From positions 21,424 to 85,423 of the forward strand of contig NZ_BLLN01000006.1 of NCBI RefSeq assembly GCF_011170125.1: a stretch of DNA of 64,000 bases. The letters are read 5' to 3'. Below are positions 38,593 through 47,330 of the stretch, piece after piece (the first letter of the stretch is position 1; the number at the start of each line of letters is the position of its first letter). A model generated the notes under the pieces. The model made no database searches. It had not been told where the DNA came from and was given only the letters and a program-made list of their open reading frames with translations. The DNA is from Streptomyces diastaticus subsp. diastaticus. GTDB lineage: Bacteria; Actinomycetota; Actinomycetes; Streptomycetales; Streptomycetaceae. The translations under genes and the position numbers were made by a program.

Positions 38593-39326
38593 CGGACCCC
38601 TCCCCGCGCAGCACCGGACCGGAACTCCACCGAACCCGCCGTCAACCGCAGATAGGCATCCTCCAGCGACCCCTCGCCGAGCGCGGGATCACCCAGAGCC
38701 GCATCAGCGAGCAGCCGGCCCTTACCGATGACCACGACACGATCGGCACACAACGCCAACTCATGCACCAGATGCGAGGACAACAACACGGCACGGCCCT
38801 CGGCCGCCAACTCCCTGACAAGGTGACGCATCCACAACACACCATCCGGATCCAGACCGTTGACCGGCTCATCCAGAATCAACGTGCCCGGATCACCCAG
38901 CAGCGCACCAGCGATACCCAACCGCTGCCCCATACCCAGCGAAAACGTCCCCGCACGACGCCCGGCCACCGACTCCAGACCAGCCAGACCGATCACCTCC
39001 TGCACACGAGACCGCGGAATACCGTGCGTACGCGCCACCGCCATCAAATGCCGGAACGCCGTCCGCCCCGGATGGACCGAACGGGCATCGAGCATCGTCC
39101 CCACCGAACGCAACGGAGCACGCAGATCCGCGTAACGGACACCATCCACCATCGCCGTCCCCGACGCCGGCCGCTCCAACCCGACGATCAACCGCATCGT
39201 CGTCGACTTCCCAGCCCCATTCGGACCCAGAAACCCCGTCACCACCCCCGGCGGCGCCGTGAACGTCAGCCCGTCCACCACCACACGCCCCCCATAACAC
39301 TTCGTCAACTCCCGTACCTGAATCAC
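38589..39326 (-). CDS. ABC transporter ATP-binding protein (drug-export type)
   Basis: GTG 39326 has GGGAGGT upstream and gives 245 residues. Walker A is GPNGAGKST (34-42), the signature FSLGMGQRLG and Walker B TLILDEPVNGLD, followed by the His loop SSHLVHE. The signature has GMGQ in place of the common GMKQ/SGGQ, as in the DrrA/CcmA-type exporter subfamily. First gene of the exporter operon; the two-component system lies downstream on the same strand beyond the minisatellite. Confidence 0.93.
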   Translation of the reverse strand: MIQVRELTKCYGGRVVVDGLTFTAPPGVVTGFLGPNGAGKSTTMRLIVGLERPASGTAMVDGVRYADLRAPLRSVGTMLDARSVHPGRTAFRHLMAVARTHGIPRSRVQEVIGLAGLESVAGRRAGTFSLGMGQRLGIAGALLGDPGTLILDEPVNGLDPDGVLWMRHLVRELAAEGRAVLLSSHLVHELALCADRVVVIGKGRLLADAALGDPALGEGSLEDAYLRLTAGSVEFRSGAARGGVR

Positions 39327-39847
<521 letters not shown>

Positions 39848-39914
39848 GGGACTGCTGCACGGATAGGTGACACCTGACCTGGCTTGCTGAGAGGCGGCCT
39901 GGAAGGATGTTGCA

Positions 39915-40274
39915 GTGCCCAAGCCGTATCCCGAGGAGTTCCGCGAGGACGTCGTGCGGGTCGCGCGCAACCGCGAGCCCGGCGTCACGCTGGAACAGAT
40001 CGCCGCCGACTTCGGAGTCCACCCGGTCACGCTGTCGAAGTGGCTGCGCCGCGCCGAAACCGACGAGGGCGGCGCCAAGTCCGCAACGGCGTCGGGCGAG
40101 TCGGCCGAACTGCGCGAGGCCCGCAAGCACATCCGGCTCCTGGAGCAGGAGAACGAAGTACTGCGGAGGGCTGCGGCATATCTGTCGCAGGCGAACCTGC
40201 CGCCAAAATCATGTACCCGCTCGTCCGCTAGCTGGCCGCCGCCGATGCCCCTCACAGGGTGCCGGTGGCGGTGA
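39915..40274 (+). CDS. IS3-family transposase OrfA
   Basis: GTG start, 119 residues. Residues 1-55 form the Tnp_1 helix-turn-helix (YPEEFREDVVRVARNREPGV, TLEQIAADFGVHPVTLSKWL) and are followed by a leucine-zipper-like segment (RLLEQENEVLRRAAAYLSQ). In intact IS3 elements OrfB is made by a -1 frameshift near the end of orfA; the overlap zone here (40200-40274) is compatible with this. Confidence 0.85.
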   Translation: MPKPYPEEFREDVVRVARNREPGVTLEQIAADFGVHPVTLSKWLRRAETDEGGAKSATASGESAELREARKHIRLLEQENEVLRRAAAYLSQANLPPKSCTRSSASWPPPMPLTGCRWR

Positions 40275-41097
40275 CGTGCCGGGTGCTCGGGCTGACCCGC
40301 CAACCGTATAACCGGTGGCTGGTCTCACCGGTCACCGACGCGGAACTGACCGAGGCCCACCGGGCCAACGCCCTGTTCGAGGCCCACCGCGACGGTCCCG
40401 AGTTCGGCCACCGCTTCCTCGTCGACGAGGCCCCGGCTGCTGCCCAGGTGATGGCCGAGCGGGCCGGATGGAGAATCTGCCGCGACAACCGCTGGTGGAG
40501 CGTGTTCGGCAAACGCAAAGGCCGCGGCAAGAACGCCAAGGCGGGCCCGCCCGTCCACGACGATCGGGTCCGGCGGAACTTCACCGCCCCGGCGACGAAC
40601 CGGCTGTGGCTGACCGACATCACCGAACACGCCGCCGGCGAGGGCAAGCTCTACCTGTGCGCGGTCAAGGACGTGTACTCCGGCCGGATCGTGGGCTACT
40701 CCATCGACTCGAGGATGAAGTCCAGCCTCACGGTGTCCGCCCTGGAATCCGCCGTCGCCCGCCGCGGCCAGGTCGCCGGATGCATCGTCCACTCCGATCG
40801 CGGATCTCCATTCCGCGCAAGGAAGTACGTGGCCGTTCTCGCACGTCACAGCCTTGTCGGCTCGATGGACAGAGTCGGTCGGCAGGCGACAACGCGGCCA
40901 TGGAGAGCTTCTTCGCGCTGCTGCAGAAGAACGTCCTCGACCGCCGGAGCTGGGCCAACCACCAGGAGTTGCGGATCGCGATCGTGGCCTGGATCGAACG
41001 CACCTACCACCGTCGGCGCAGGCAAAGACGTCTGGCCAGACTGACCCCCGTCGACTACGAACCCATCATGACCCCACCCGCAGCACTCGCTACGTAA
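40211..41097 (+). pseudogene. IS3-family transposase OrfB, mutated
   Basis: The frame starts MYPLVR and then meets an in-frame TAG at 40229 where a Glu codon is expected; after it the DDE domain continues (LWLTDITEH with the first Asp; IVHSDRGSPF with the second). Near 40880 the frame shifts and DNAAMESFFALLQKNVLDRR with the catalytic Glu continues in another frame to 41097. One nonsense mutation and one indel therefore inactivate the gene. Confidence 0.85.
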
Positions 41098-41189
41098 ATC
41101 CCAACTGTCACCCGATCACGCAGCAGTCCCAGCCCATCCGGGGAAGCCCCTGCAGTTTCCCCGATCACGGTCGACCCGAGAACAACAGC

Positions 41190-41225
41190 GGCGGGGCCCG
41201 CCGGGAGCTTCCGGCGGGCCCCGCC
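41190..41225 (-). terminator. Terminator after the arsT gene
   Basis: Perfect 15-bp stem GGCGGGGCCCGCCGG with a 6-base loop, 12 bases past the stop codon of the thioredoxin reductase gene. Confidence 0.9.
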
Positions 41226-41237
41226 TGCGAGTGTTAC

Positions 41238-42212
41238 TCAGACCGGGACGGCAGCGGTCACTGGCTCGGTCTCTGTCGCACCCCGGGCGGCGAGGTAGCG
41301 CTCGGCGTCCAAGGCCGCGGCCGCACCTGTGCCGACGGCGGTGATGGCTTGGCGGTAGGTGTGGTCGACGACGTCGCCGGCGGCGAACACCCCGGGCAGG
41401 CTGGTTAGCGTCGTCGGGGCGGCGACGGTGATGTAGCCCTCGGTGTCGAGGTCGAGCTGACCGGTGAACAGCTCGGTGCGGGGGTCGTGGCCGATGGCGA
41501 TGAACAGACCCGTGACTTCCAGGTCGCGGGTGGCGCCGGTGAAGACGTCACGCAGAACGACGCCGCCGAGCATGCCGCCTGTTTCTTTGATCTCGGCGAT
41601 CTCGCTGTCGAAGGCGAAGGCGATCTTGTCGTCGGCGAAGGCCCGGTCCTGCACAACCTTGGAGGCGCGCAGGGTGGAGCGGCGGTGGACTACGGTGACG
41701 GAGCGGGCGAAGCGGGTGAGGAAGGTAGCTTCCTCCATGGCGGTGTCGCCGCCGCCGACCACGACGATGTCGCGGTCGCGGAAGAAGAGCCCGTCGCAGG
41801 TCGCGCACCAGGACACACCCCGGCCGGACAGCTCGTCCTCGTTCGGCAGGCCGAGCTTGCGGTAGCCGGAGCCGGTCGCGATGATCACCGCCTTCGCGCG
41901 GTGCACCGTGCCCGAGGAGTCGGTGAGGAACTTGATGTCGCCGGTGAGGTCCACTTCGACAATGTCGTCGTCGATCATCTCAGCGCCGAACTTCTCGGCC
42001 TGAGCCCGCATGTTCTCCATCAGGACGGGGCCGTCGACGCCCTCGGGGAAGCCGGGGAAGTTCTCCACCTCGGTGGTGGTCGTCAGCGAGCCGCCGACGA
42101 AGATGGAGCTGCCGAACAGCAGGGGCCTGAGCTGGGCGCGGGCGGTGTAGAGGGCGGCGGTGCATCCGGCGGGGCCGGAGCCGATGATGACGACCTCGCG
42201 TATCTCGCTCAC
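41238..42212 (-). CDS. arsT: Thioredoxin reductase of the ars cluster
   Basis: It recycles thioredoxin for ArsC-dependent arsenate reduction. GTG 42212 overlaps the arsC stop (GTGA); 324 residues. FAD-binding GSGPAG (near residue 11), the redox centre CATC (about residue 135), NADPH-binding GGGDTAMEEA and the C-terminal GVFAAGDVVDHTYRQA are all present, so it is a complete low-molecular-weight TrxB. The name follows the arsRBOCT cluster described on the Streptomyces linear plasmid pHZ227, where the same pair arsC-arsT occurs. Confidence 0.94.
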   Translation of the reverse strand: MSEIREVVIIGSGPAGCTAALYTARAQLRPLLFGSSIFVGGSLTTTTEVENFPGFPEGVDGPVLMENMRAQAEKFGAEMIDDDIVEVDLTGDIKFLTDSSGTVHRAKAVIIATGSGYRKLGLPNEDELSGRGVSWCATCDGLFFRDRDIVVVGGGDTAMEEATFLTRFARSVTVVHRRSTLRASKVVQDRAFADDKIAFAFDSEIAEIKETGGMLGGVVLRDVFTGATRDLEVTGLFIAIGHDPRTELFTGQLDLDTEGYITVAAPTTLTSLPGVFAAGDVVDHTYRQAITAVGTGAAAALDAERYLAARGATETEPVTAAVPV

Positions 42213-42631
42213 GCCGTCGCCTCCGGCTTCGCCGGGGCGATCTCGGCGATCAGGCCCTCGACGAGGGTCTTGATCTCGTCGCGGATGGGGCGAACGGCCT
42301 CGACGCCCTGGCCGGCCGGGTCCTCGGGCTTCCAGTCGAGGTAGCGCTTGCCGGGGAAGACGGGGCAGGTGTCGCCGCAGCCCATGGTGATGCAGACATC
42401 CGACTCGCGGACCGCGTCGATGGTGAGGATCTTCGGCGTCTCGGCGGAGATGTCGATGCCGACTTCGGCCATGGCCTCGACGGCGGCCGGGTTGACCTGG
42501 TCGCCAGGGTTGGAGCCGGCGGAGCGGACCTCGATGCGGTCGCCGGCCAGGTGGGTCAGCCAGGCGGCGGCCATCTGGGAGCGGCCGGCGTTGTGGACGC
42601 AGACGAACAGGACGGACGGCTTGTCGGCCAT
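42209..42631 (-). CDS. arsC: Arsenate reductase ArsC (thioredoxin-linked type)
   Basis: ArsC reduces As(V) to As(III) for export. 140 residues of the low-molecular-weight phosphatase fold: the P-loop CVHNAGRS (C-x5-R, near residues 11-18) and the two resolving cysteines in MGCGDTCPVFPG. These three cysteines indicate coupling to thioredoxin, in agreement with the overlapping arsT. It is divergent from arsR, 95 bases away. Confidence 0.95.
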   Translation of the reverse strand: MADKPSVLFVCVHNAGRSQMAAAWLTHLAGDRIEVRSAGSNPGDQVNPAAVEAMAEVGIDISAETPKILTIDAVRESDVCITMGCGDTCPVFPGKRYLDWKPEDPAGQGVEAVRPIRDEIKTLVEGLIAEIAPAKPEATA

Positions 42632-42692
42632 GGTGATTGTTCTTTCTCGTCGCAGGGCGGAACCCGGCCGCCAATGACTTCAGCCCCCGCTG

Positions 42693-42725
42693 GTATCAGC
42701 GAGCGATGATGTGACAGTATCAGCG
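42693..42725. promoter_or_regulatory. Direct repeat in the arsC/arsR intergenic region
   Basis: GTATCAGCG occurs at 42693-42701 and 42717-42725, 24 bases apart, the second ending directly before the arsR start codon. It is a candidate binding site for ArsR controlling both divergent transcripts. Confidence 0.5.
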
Positions 42726-42726
42726 C

Positions 42727-43035
42727 ATGCTGACTTCAGTCGATCCTGATCTGATCCGGGCGCTGGGCGATCCGCTCCGCCTGAAGATCGTGAACCTGCT
42801 GGCGCGCGAGACGCTGTGCACGACGCACCTGGTCGAGGAGACCGGAGCCAAGCAGACCAACCTGTCCAACCACATGAAGGTGCTGCGCGAGGCCGGGATC
42901 GTGGAGACCGAGCCCTGCGGCCGCTTCACCTACTACAAGCTCAAACCCGAGGTCCTGGCTGGCCTTTCCGAGCAGTTCGCCGAGCTGGCCGCCTCCGCCC
43001 GCACCGCTTCCGAGAACAAGAGGGCCTGCCCGTGA
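42727..43035 (+). CDS. arsR: Arsenic-responsive repressor ArsR
   Basis: 102 residues. Winged helix of the ArsR/SmtB type (DLIRALGDPLRLKIVNLLAR, TNLSNHMKVLREAGIVETEP, RFTYYKL). A cysteine lies at the start of the recognition region (ETLCTTHLVEE) and another pair possibility near CGRF; the classic CxC motif is absent, so the As(III) site must use other cysteines. It is coupled to the permease gene (GTGA) and starts the operon arsR-acr3-arsO. Confidence 0.93.
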   Translation: MLTSVDPDLIRALGDPLRLKIVNLLARETLCTTHLVEETGAKQTNLSNHMKVLREAGIVETEPCGRFTYYKLKPEVLAGLSEQFAELAASARTASENKRACP

Positions 43036-44150
43036 CCCCCACCGAGTCCACCGCCGCCCCCGCCGAAGGCGCCGGCCCGGCCAGGGACGACTCGATCGTC
43101 AAGAAGCTCTCCACCCTCGACCGCTATCTCGCGGTGTGGATCCTCATCGCCATGGTCGTCGGCCTCGGTCTGGGGCGCGCGATCCCCGGACTGAACGACG
43201 CGCTGGCGACGGTGGAGATCGGCGGGATCTCCCTGCCGATCGCGCTCGGCCTGCTGATCATGATGTACCCGGTCCTGGCCAAGGTCCACTACGACAAGCT
43301 GGACGCCGTCACCGGCGACCGCAGGCTGATGATCTCCTCGCTGGTCATCAACTGGATCCTCGGACCCGCGGTCATGTTCGCCCTGGCGTGGATTTTCCTG
43401 CCGGACCTGCCCGAGTACCGCACCGGACTGATCATCGTCGGCCTGGCCCGCTGCATCGCCATGGTCATCATCTGGAACGACCTCGCCCGCGGCGACCGCG
43501 AGGCTGCGGCCGTCCTCGTCGCCCTGAACTCCGTGTTCCAGGTGATCGCGTTCGGCCTGCTGGGCTGGTTCTACCTCGACCTGCTGCCCGGCTGGCTGGG
43601 CCTGGGCGATGGCGAGCACCTGGACATCTCCATGTGGGAGATCGCGCTGAACGTGGTCATCTTCCTCGGCGTCCCGCTGCTGGCCGGCTTCCTGACTCGC
43701 CGGGTCGGGGAGGCGAAGATGGGCCGTGAAGACTACGAGCAGCGCTTCCTGCCGAAGATCGGACCATGGGCCCTGTATGGGCTGCTGTTCACGATCGTCA
43801 TCCTCTTCGCCCTGCAGGGGAAGACGATCACCTCGCAGCCGCTGGACGTTGCCCGGATCGCGCTGCCGCTGCTGGTGTACTTCGCGGTCATGTTCTTCGG
43901 CACCTTCCTCCTCGGCAAGGGCCTGGGCCTGGCCTACGACCGCACCACGACCCTGGCGTTCACGGCGGCGGGCAACAACTTCGAGCTGGCCATCGCGGTC
44001 GCCATCGCCACCTTCGGCGTCACTTCCGGCCAGGCGCTGTCCGGTGTCGTCGGCCCGCTCATCGAAGTCCCGGTGCTGATCGGACTGGTCTACGTCGCGC
44101 TCGCCTGGCGAAGGAAGTTCGCCCCCGGCGCGGTGACGACGGCCCCGTGA
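43032..44150 (+). CDS. arsB: Arsenite efflux permease, Acr3 type
   Basis: It expels arsenite through the membrane. GTG 43032 overlaps arsR; 372 residues with ten hydrophobic helices. The Acr3 hallmark ARCIAMVIIWNDLARGD contains the conserved essential cysteine, and NSVFQV and AAGNNFELAIAVA are further family segments. It is listed as arsB after the naming of the pHZ227 cluster; by family it is Acr3. Confidence 0.95.
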   Translation: MTPTESTAAPAEGAGPARDDSIVKKLSTLDRYLAVWILIAMVVGLGLGRAIPGLNDALATVEIGGISLPIALGLLIMMYPVLAKVHYDKLDAVTGDRRLMISSLVINWILGPAVMFALAWIFLPDLPEYRTGLIIVGLARCIAMVIIWNDLARGDREAAAVLVALNSVFQVIAFGLLGWFYLDLLPGWLGLGDGEHLDISMWEIALNVVIFLGVPLLAGFLTRRVGEAKMGREDYEQRFLPKIGPWALYGLLFTIVILFALQGKTITSQPLDVARIALPLLVYFAVMFFGTFLLGKGLGLAYDRTTTLAFTAAGNNFELAIAVAIATFGVTSGQALSGVVGPLIEVPVLIGLVYVALAWRRKFAPGAVTTAP

Positions 44151-45205
44151 CACAGCGCACGGATGTGGTGGTGGTCGGCGGCGGCCAGGCAGGACTCGCC
44201 GCCGGCTACCACCTGCGCCGGCGCGGCCTCGACTTCGTGATCCTGGACTCCGATGCGGCGCCGGGCGGGTCCTGGCAGCACATGTGGGACTCCCTGCACC
44301 TGTTCTCCCCGGCGGATCACTCCTCGCTGCCCGGCCGGCTCATGCCCGCCCAGGCGGGCGAGACCTACCCGGACGCCGGGCATGTCGTCGAGTACCTCAC
44401 TGACTACGAGAAGCGCTACAACCTGCCCGTCCAACACGGAGCCCGCGTGGGTGCCGTGCACCGCGACGGCGAGAGGCTCCTGCTCGAGGCCGACTCGGGC
44501 ACCTGGCGGGCCCGCGCGGTCATCAGCGCCACCGGCACCTGGTCGCGGCCCTTCCTCCCCGCTGTCCACGGCCGCGGCCTCTTCACAGGACGCCAGTTCC
44601 ACACGGTGAACTACCGCTCCCCAGCCGACTTCGCCGGCCAGCGCGTGATCGTGGTCGGGGGCGGGAACTCCGGGGCTCAGCTTACCGCCGACCTCGCCCT
44701 GGACGGCAGTGTCCACGTGACGTGGGTGACCCAGCGCCCACCGCGCTTCCTGCCCGACGACATCGACGGCCGCGCCCTCTTCGATGTCGCCACCGCCCGC
44801 CGCCGCGCCCTCGACGCCGGCCTCGCCGACACCGGCGGCCTCGCCTCGCTCGGCGACATCGTCGCCGTCCCACCCGTGCGCGCCGCCCGCGGCGCCGGAC
44901 TCCTCACCGCGAAACCGATGTTCTCCCGGCTCACCGCCAGTGGTGTCCGGTGGGACGACGGCAGCCACACCGGCGCGGACGCGATCGTCTGGTGCACCGG
45001 CTTCCGCCCGGCACTGTCCCATCTCGCTCCGCTGAACCTACGCGGACCGCGCGGACACATCCCCACCGACGGCACCCGCGCTCTGGGCGAACCGCGGCTG
45101 CACCTGCTCGGCTACGGCGACTGGACCGGCCCGGCCTCCGCCACCCTCATCGGCGTCGGACGGCCGGCCCATGATGCCGCACGCGAGATCGCACAGCTGA
45201 ACTGA
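44147..45205 (+). CDS. arsO: Flavin-dependent monooxygenase-like protein ArsO
   Basis: GTG 44147 overlaps the acr3 stop; 352 residues. FAD-binding GGGQAGLAAGYHLRRRG at the N-terminus, a second nucleotide-binding GGGNSGAQL (near residue 170) and the C-terminal GYGDWTGPASATLIGVG. It belongs to the Trk/FMO-like group annotated ArsO in Streptomyces ars clusters; its precise reaction on arsenic compounds is not established. Last gene of the plus-strand ars operon. Confidence 0.9.
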   Translation: MTQRTDVVVVGGGQAGLAAGYHLRRRGLDFVILDSDAAPGGSWQHMWDSLHLFSPADHSSLPGRLMPAQAGETYPDAGHVVEYLTDYEKRYNLPVQHGARVGAVHRDGERLLLEADSGTWRARAVISATGTWSRPFLPAVHGRGLFTGRQFHTVNYRSPADFAGQRVIVVGGGNSGAQLTADLALDGSVHVTWVTQRPPRFLPDDIDGRALFDVATARRRALDAGLADTGGLASLGDIVAVPPVRAARGAGLLTAKPMFSRLTASGVRWDDGSHTGADAIVWCTGFRPALSHLAPLNLRGPRGHIPTDGTRALGEPRLHLLGYGDWTGPASATLIGVGRPAHDAAREIAQLN

Positions 45206-45208
45206 GAG

Positions 45209-45715
45209 TCAGGTGATGGCGGGGCTGCGGCGCTCGAGAAGGACGACGTCGCGCCAGACACCGTGATGGCGCCCGACTCGCTTCCGCGTGCCGATGACCC
45301 GGAAGCCCGCCCGCTTATGAACGGCCAGGCTGGCGGCGTTCTCGGGGAAGATCCCGGACTGGATGGTCCAGATCCCGGCCTGCTCGGTGGAGTCGATCAG
45401 CGCCTTGAGCAGGATGGAGGCGATGCCGCGGCCGCGGGCTGCGGAGCGGACGTAGACGGAGTGCTCGACCACGCCCTGGTACGCGCACCGGTCGGAGACT
45501 CGGCTCGCCGCAACCCACCCCAGCACCGTCCCGTTCTCATCGAGAGCGGAAAAACGATGCTCGGGCAGCTTCGCCGCATCGAACGCCTCCCACGTCGGGG
45601 CGACGGTCTCGAAGGTCGCGTTCCCCTCGTCGATCCCAGCCTGGTAGACCGCCAGCACCTGCTCGGCATGCTCCGCCGCCAGCGGCACCACCACCGCACT
45701 CAACGCCGCGCTCAC
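45209..45715 (-). CDS. arsN1: GNAT N-acetyltransferase, ArsN1-like
   Basis: GTG 45715, 168 residues. The acetyl-CoA-binding segment is SAARGRGIASILLKALIDST, followed by IWTIQSGIFPENAASLAVHK and FRVIGTRKRVGRHHGVWRDV, which are typical of phosphinothricin-acetyltransferase relatives. In ars clusters this subgroup (ArsN1) acetylates arsinothricin, an arsenic-containing antibiotic; that role here is inferred from sequence type and location. Resistance to phosphinothricin is an alternative. It follows the second arsR gene. Confidence 0.85.
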   Translation of the reverse strand: MSAALSAVVVPLAAEHAEQVLAVYQAGIDEGNATFETVAPTWEAFDAAKLPEHRFSALDENGTVLGWVAASRVSDRCAYQGVVEHSVYVRSAARGRGIASILLKALIDSTEQAGIWTIQSGIFPENAASLAVHKRAGFRVIGTRKRVGRHHGVWRDVVLLERRSPAIT

Positions 45716-45741
45716 CGCTTCCCCCTCATTCCGTCCGGTCG

Positions 45742-46116
45742 TCAGGCCGCGGCCGGCATGGCCAGGAGCTTGCCCATCGCGGCGAGCACCGACGGCTCGA
45801 CCCGGTAGTACACCCAGGTGCCGCGCCGCTCGGAGGTGAGCAGCCCGGCCTCCTTGAGCTTCTTCAGGTGGTGGGACACCGTGGGCTGGGAAACACCGAC
45901 GTCGGAGATGTCGCACACGCACGCCTCCCCGCCCTCGTGCGAGGCCACCGCGGAGAACAGCCGCAGACGCACCGGGTCGCCGAGCGCCTTGAACATCCGC
46001 GCCGCGGTCTCGGCCTCCTCGGCAGTCATCGGGCGCTCGGTCAGCGGCGGGCAGCACGGCGCCACACCCTGACCATCGGCGGGCTCGATCAGCGGCAGCA
46101 CCTTCGCATTCGACAT
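45742..46116 (-). CDS. arsR2: Second ArsR-family repressor
   Basis: ATG 46116 (MSNAKVLPLIEPADG) gives 124 residues. It has the classic arsenic-binding motif ACVCDISDVGVSQPTVSHHL, with the CxC pair in the alpha3 helix, plus an N-terminal cysteine pair (VAPCCPPL) that could give a second metal site. It differs clearly from the first ArsR, which lacks CxC. Putative operators with GTCTATGTTGAC lie directly upstream and again before the flavoprotein genes at 47.2 kb. Confidence 0.93.
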   Translation of the reverse strand: MSNAKVLPLIEPADGQGVAPCCPPLTERPMTAEEAETAARMFKALGDPVRLRLFSAVASHEGGEACVCDISDVGVSQPTVSHHLKKLKEAGLLTSERRGTWVYYRVEPSVLAAMGKLLAMPAAA

Positions 46117-46118
46117 AC

Positions 46119-46130
46119 GTCTATGTTGAC
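46119..46130. promoter_or_regulatory. Putative ArsR2 operator, copy 1
   Basis: GTCTATGTTGAC just upstream of the arsR2 start; the same 12 bases recur at 47248-47259. Confidence 0.5.
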
Positions 46131-46158
46131 ACACGTCGAACCAGAGCGGGGAGGTCCG

Positions 46159-47220
46159 TCACCGGCGCGCGAGATGGGCAACCAGGCGCCGGGCGATCCG
46201 CTCCGCGTCCCGGCCCACCCCGCGCAACGAGTTCGACGACAGGCTGCGCTGCCACTCCAGCCCGACGTACGCCAGACCCGGCACACCGGCGGCGAGACCC
46301 TCGCGGTGCCGCGGCTTCCCCTCGGCGTCCATGGCGCCGCCGAGGCCGGCGAGGTAGGGCAGGTCGGGTCGGTAGCCAGTGGCGAGCACAACTGCGTCGA
46401 CCTCCTCCCGCCGCCCGTCCGGCCAGACGAGCTTGGTCCCGTCGGCGCCGGTGAACAGCGGCCGCCGCTCGGGTCGTCCAGCAGCCAGGGCGGCCCGGTA
46501 GCGGCCGTCGTCGAGGACCGGTTGCGCCGGCGGCCGCGAAAGGAACCGGCCGAGGGGTGCGGTGTCCAGGCCGGTGCGGACTGTCCAGAAGTGCAGGTCG
46601 CGCCCGAGGATGCGCTGGGCTGCGAACTTCACCGGCCCGCGGGTGGCGAGCGTGACGCGGGCAGTGGTGGCGAGCTCGGCGGCGATCTGCACCGCGGAGT
46701 TCCCGGCCCCGACCACCACCAGCCGGCCGCCCGTGAAGGGGGCCGGGCTGCGGTAGTCGGCGGCGTGCAGAACCTGCCCGGTGAACTCCACCAGGCCCGG
46801 CAGCTCCGGCCGGTGCGGTCGGCCGAACGTCCCGGAAGCCGCGACGACGGCCCGCGCCCCGAGCCGGCCGCCGCCTTCGAGGACCACTTCGAATGCAGAC
46901 CCGTCTCGTCGCACGGAGGTGACGCGCTCACCGGTGCGGATATCGGCATCCAGGCGGTCGGCGTAGGCGGTGAGGTAGGCGGCGACCTCATCACGATGCG
47001 GGTATCGGCCGCTGTCGGCACGGGGGAACGGCATCCCGGGCAGGGAGCTGTACCGGGCGGGTGAGAACAGCGTGAGGCTGTCGTAGTAGCGCGGCCACGA
47101 ACCGGCCGTACGGTCGGACGCCTCCAGCACCACCGGCCGCAGCCCGCGGCGCAGCAACGCGTGGGCGGCGGCGAGTCCGGACTGGCCGCCGCCGATGACG
47201 GCGACGTCGATGTGCTCCAT
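46159..47220 (-). CDS. Flavoprotein monooxygenase of the ars island
   Basis: ATG 47220, 353 residues. FAD-binding GGGQSGLAAAHALLRRG at residue ~9, second nucleotide-binding GAGNSAVQIA (~165) and the C-terminal GLEWQRSLSSNSLRGVGRDA. It resembles ArsO in layout but is a distinct sequence, ending 42 bases before the arsR2 start region (both on the minus strand). Involvement in oxidation of organic or inorganic arsenic is inferred from the context and from the shared operator upstream. The substrate is unknown. Confidence 0.85.
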   Translation of the reverse strand: MEHIDVAVIGGGQSGLAAAHALLRRGLRPVVLEASDRTAGSWPRYYDSLTLFSPARYSSLPGMPFPRADSGRYPHRDEVAAYLTAYADRLDADIRTGERVTSVRRDGSAFEVVLEGGGRLGARAVVAASGTFGRPHRPELPGLVEFTGQVLHAADYRSPAPFTGGRLVVVGAGNSAVQIAAELATTARVTLATRGPVKFAAQRILGRDLHFWTVRTGLDTAPLGRFLSRPPAQPVLDDGRYRAALAAGRPERRPLFTGADGTKLVWPDGRREEVDAVVLATGYRPDLPYLAGLGGAMDAEGKPRHREGLAAGVPGLAYVGLEWQRSLSSNSLRGVGRDAERIARRLVAHLARR

Positions 47221-47247
47221 GAACAACCCCACACGGCTTCGATGAAT

Positions 47248-47312
47248 GTCTATGTTGACGCTCATCAATACAGGTGCCATGCTGGGCCGCGCAAGCCATC
47301 GACAGATGTCGA
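47248..47312. promoter_or_regulatory. Divergent regulatory region with two operator-like sites
   Basis: GTCTATGTTGAC (47248-47259) matches the site before arsR2 exactly, and TCGACAGATGTCGA (47299-47312) is a perfect 14-base palindrome. They lie between the divergent flavoprotein genes starting at 47220 (minus) and 47331 (plus), suggesting joint control by ArsR2. Confidence 0.5.
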
Positions 47313-47330
47313 ACCACGCAAGGAGTCGCC

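Larger units (their letters stand above)
39848..41130 (+). mobile_element. Decayed IS3-family insertion sequence
   Basis: The ends are imperfect inverted repeats of 25 bases (19 identical), starting GGGACTGCTGC and ending GGTGACA (39848-39872; complement at 41106-41130). They enclose an orfA/orfB transposase pair of IS3 type. No target-site duplication is obvious. Two mutations in orfB make autonomous transposition unlikely. Confidence 0.75.
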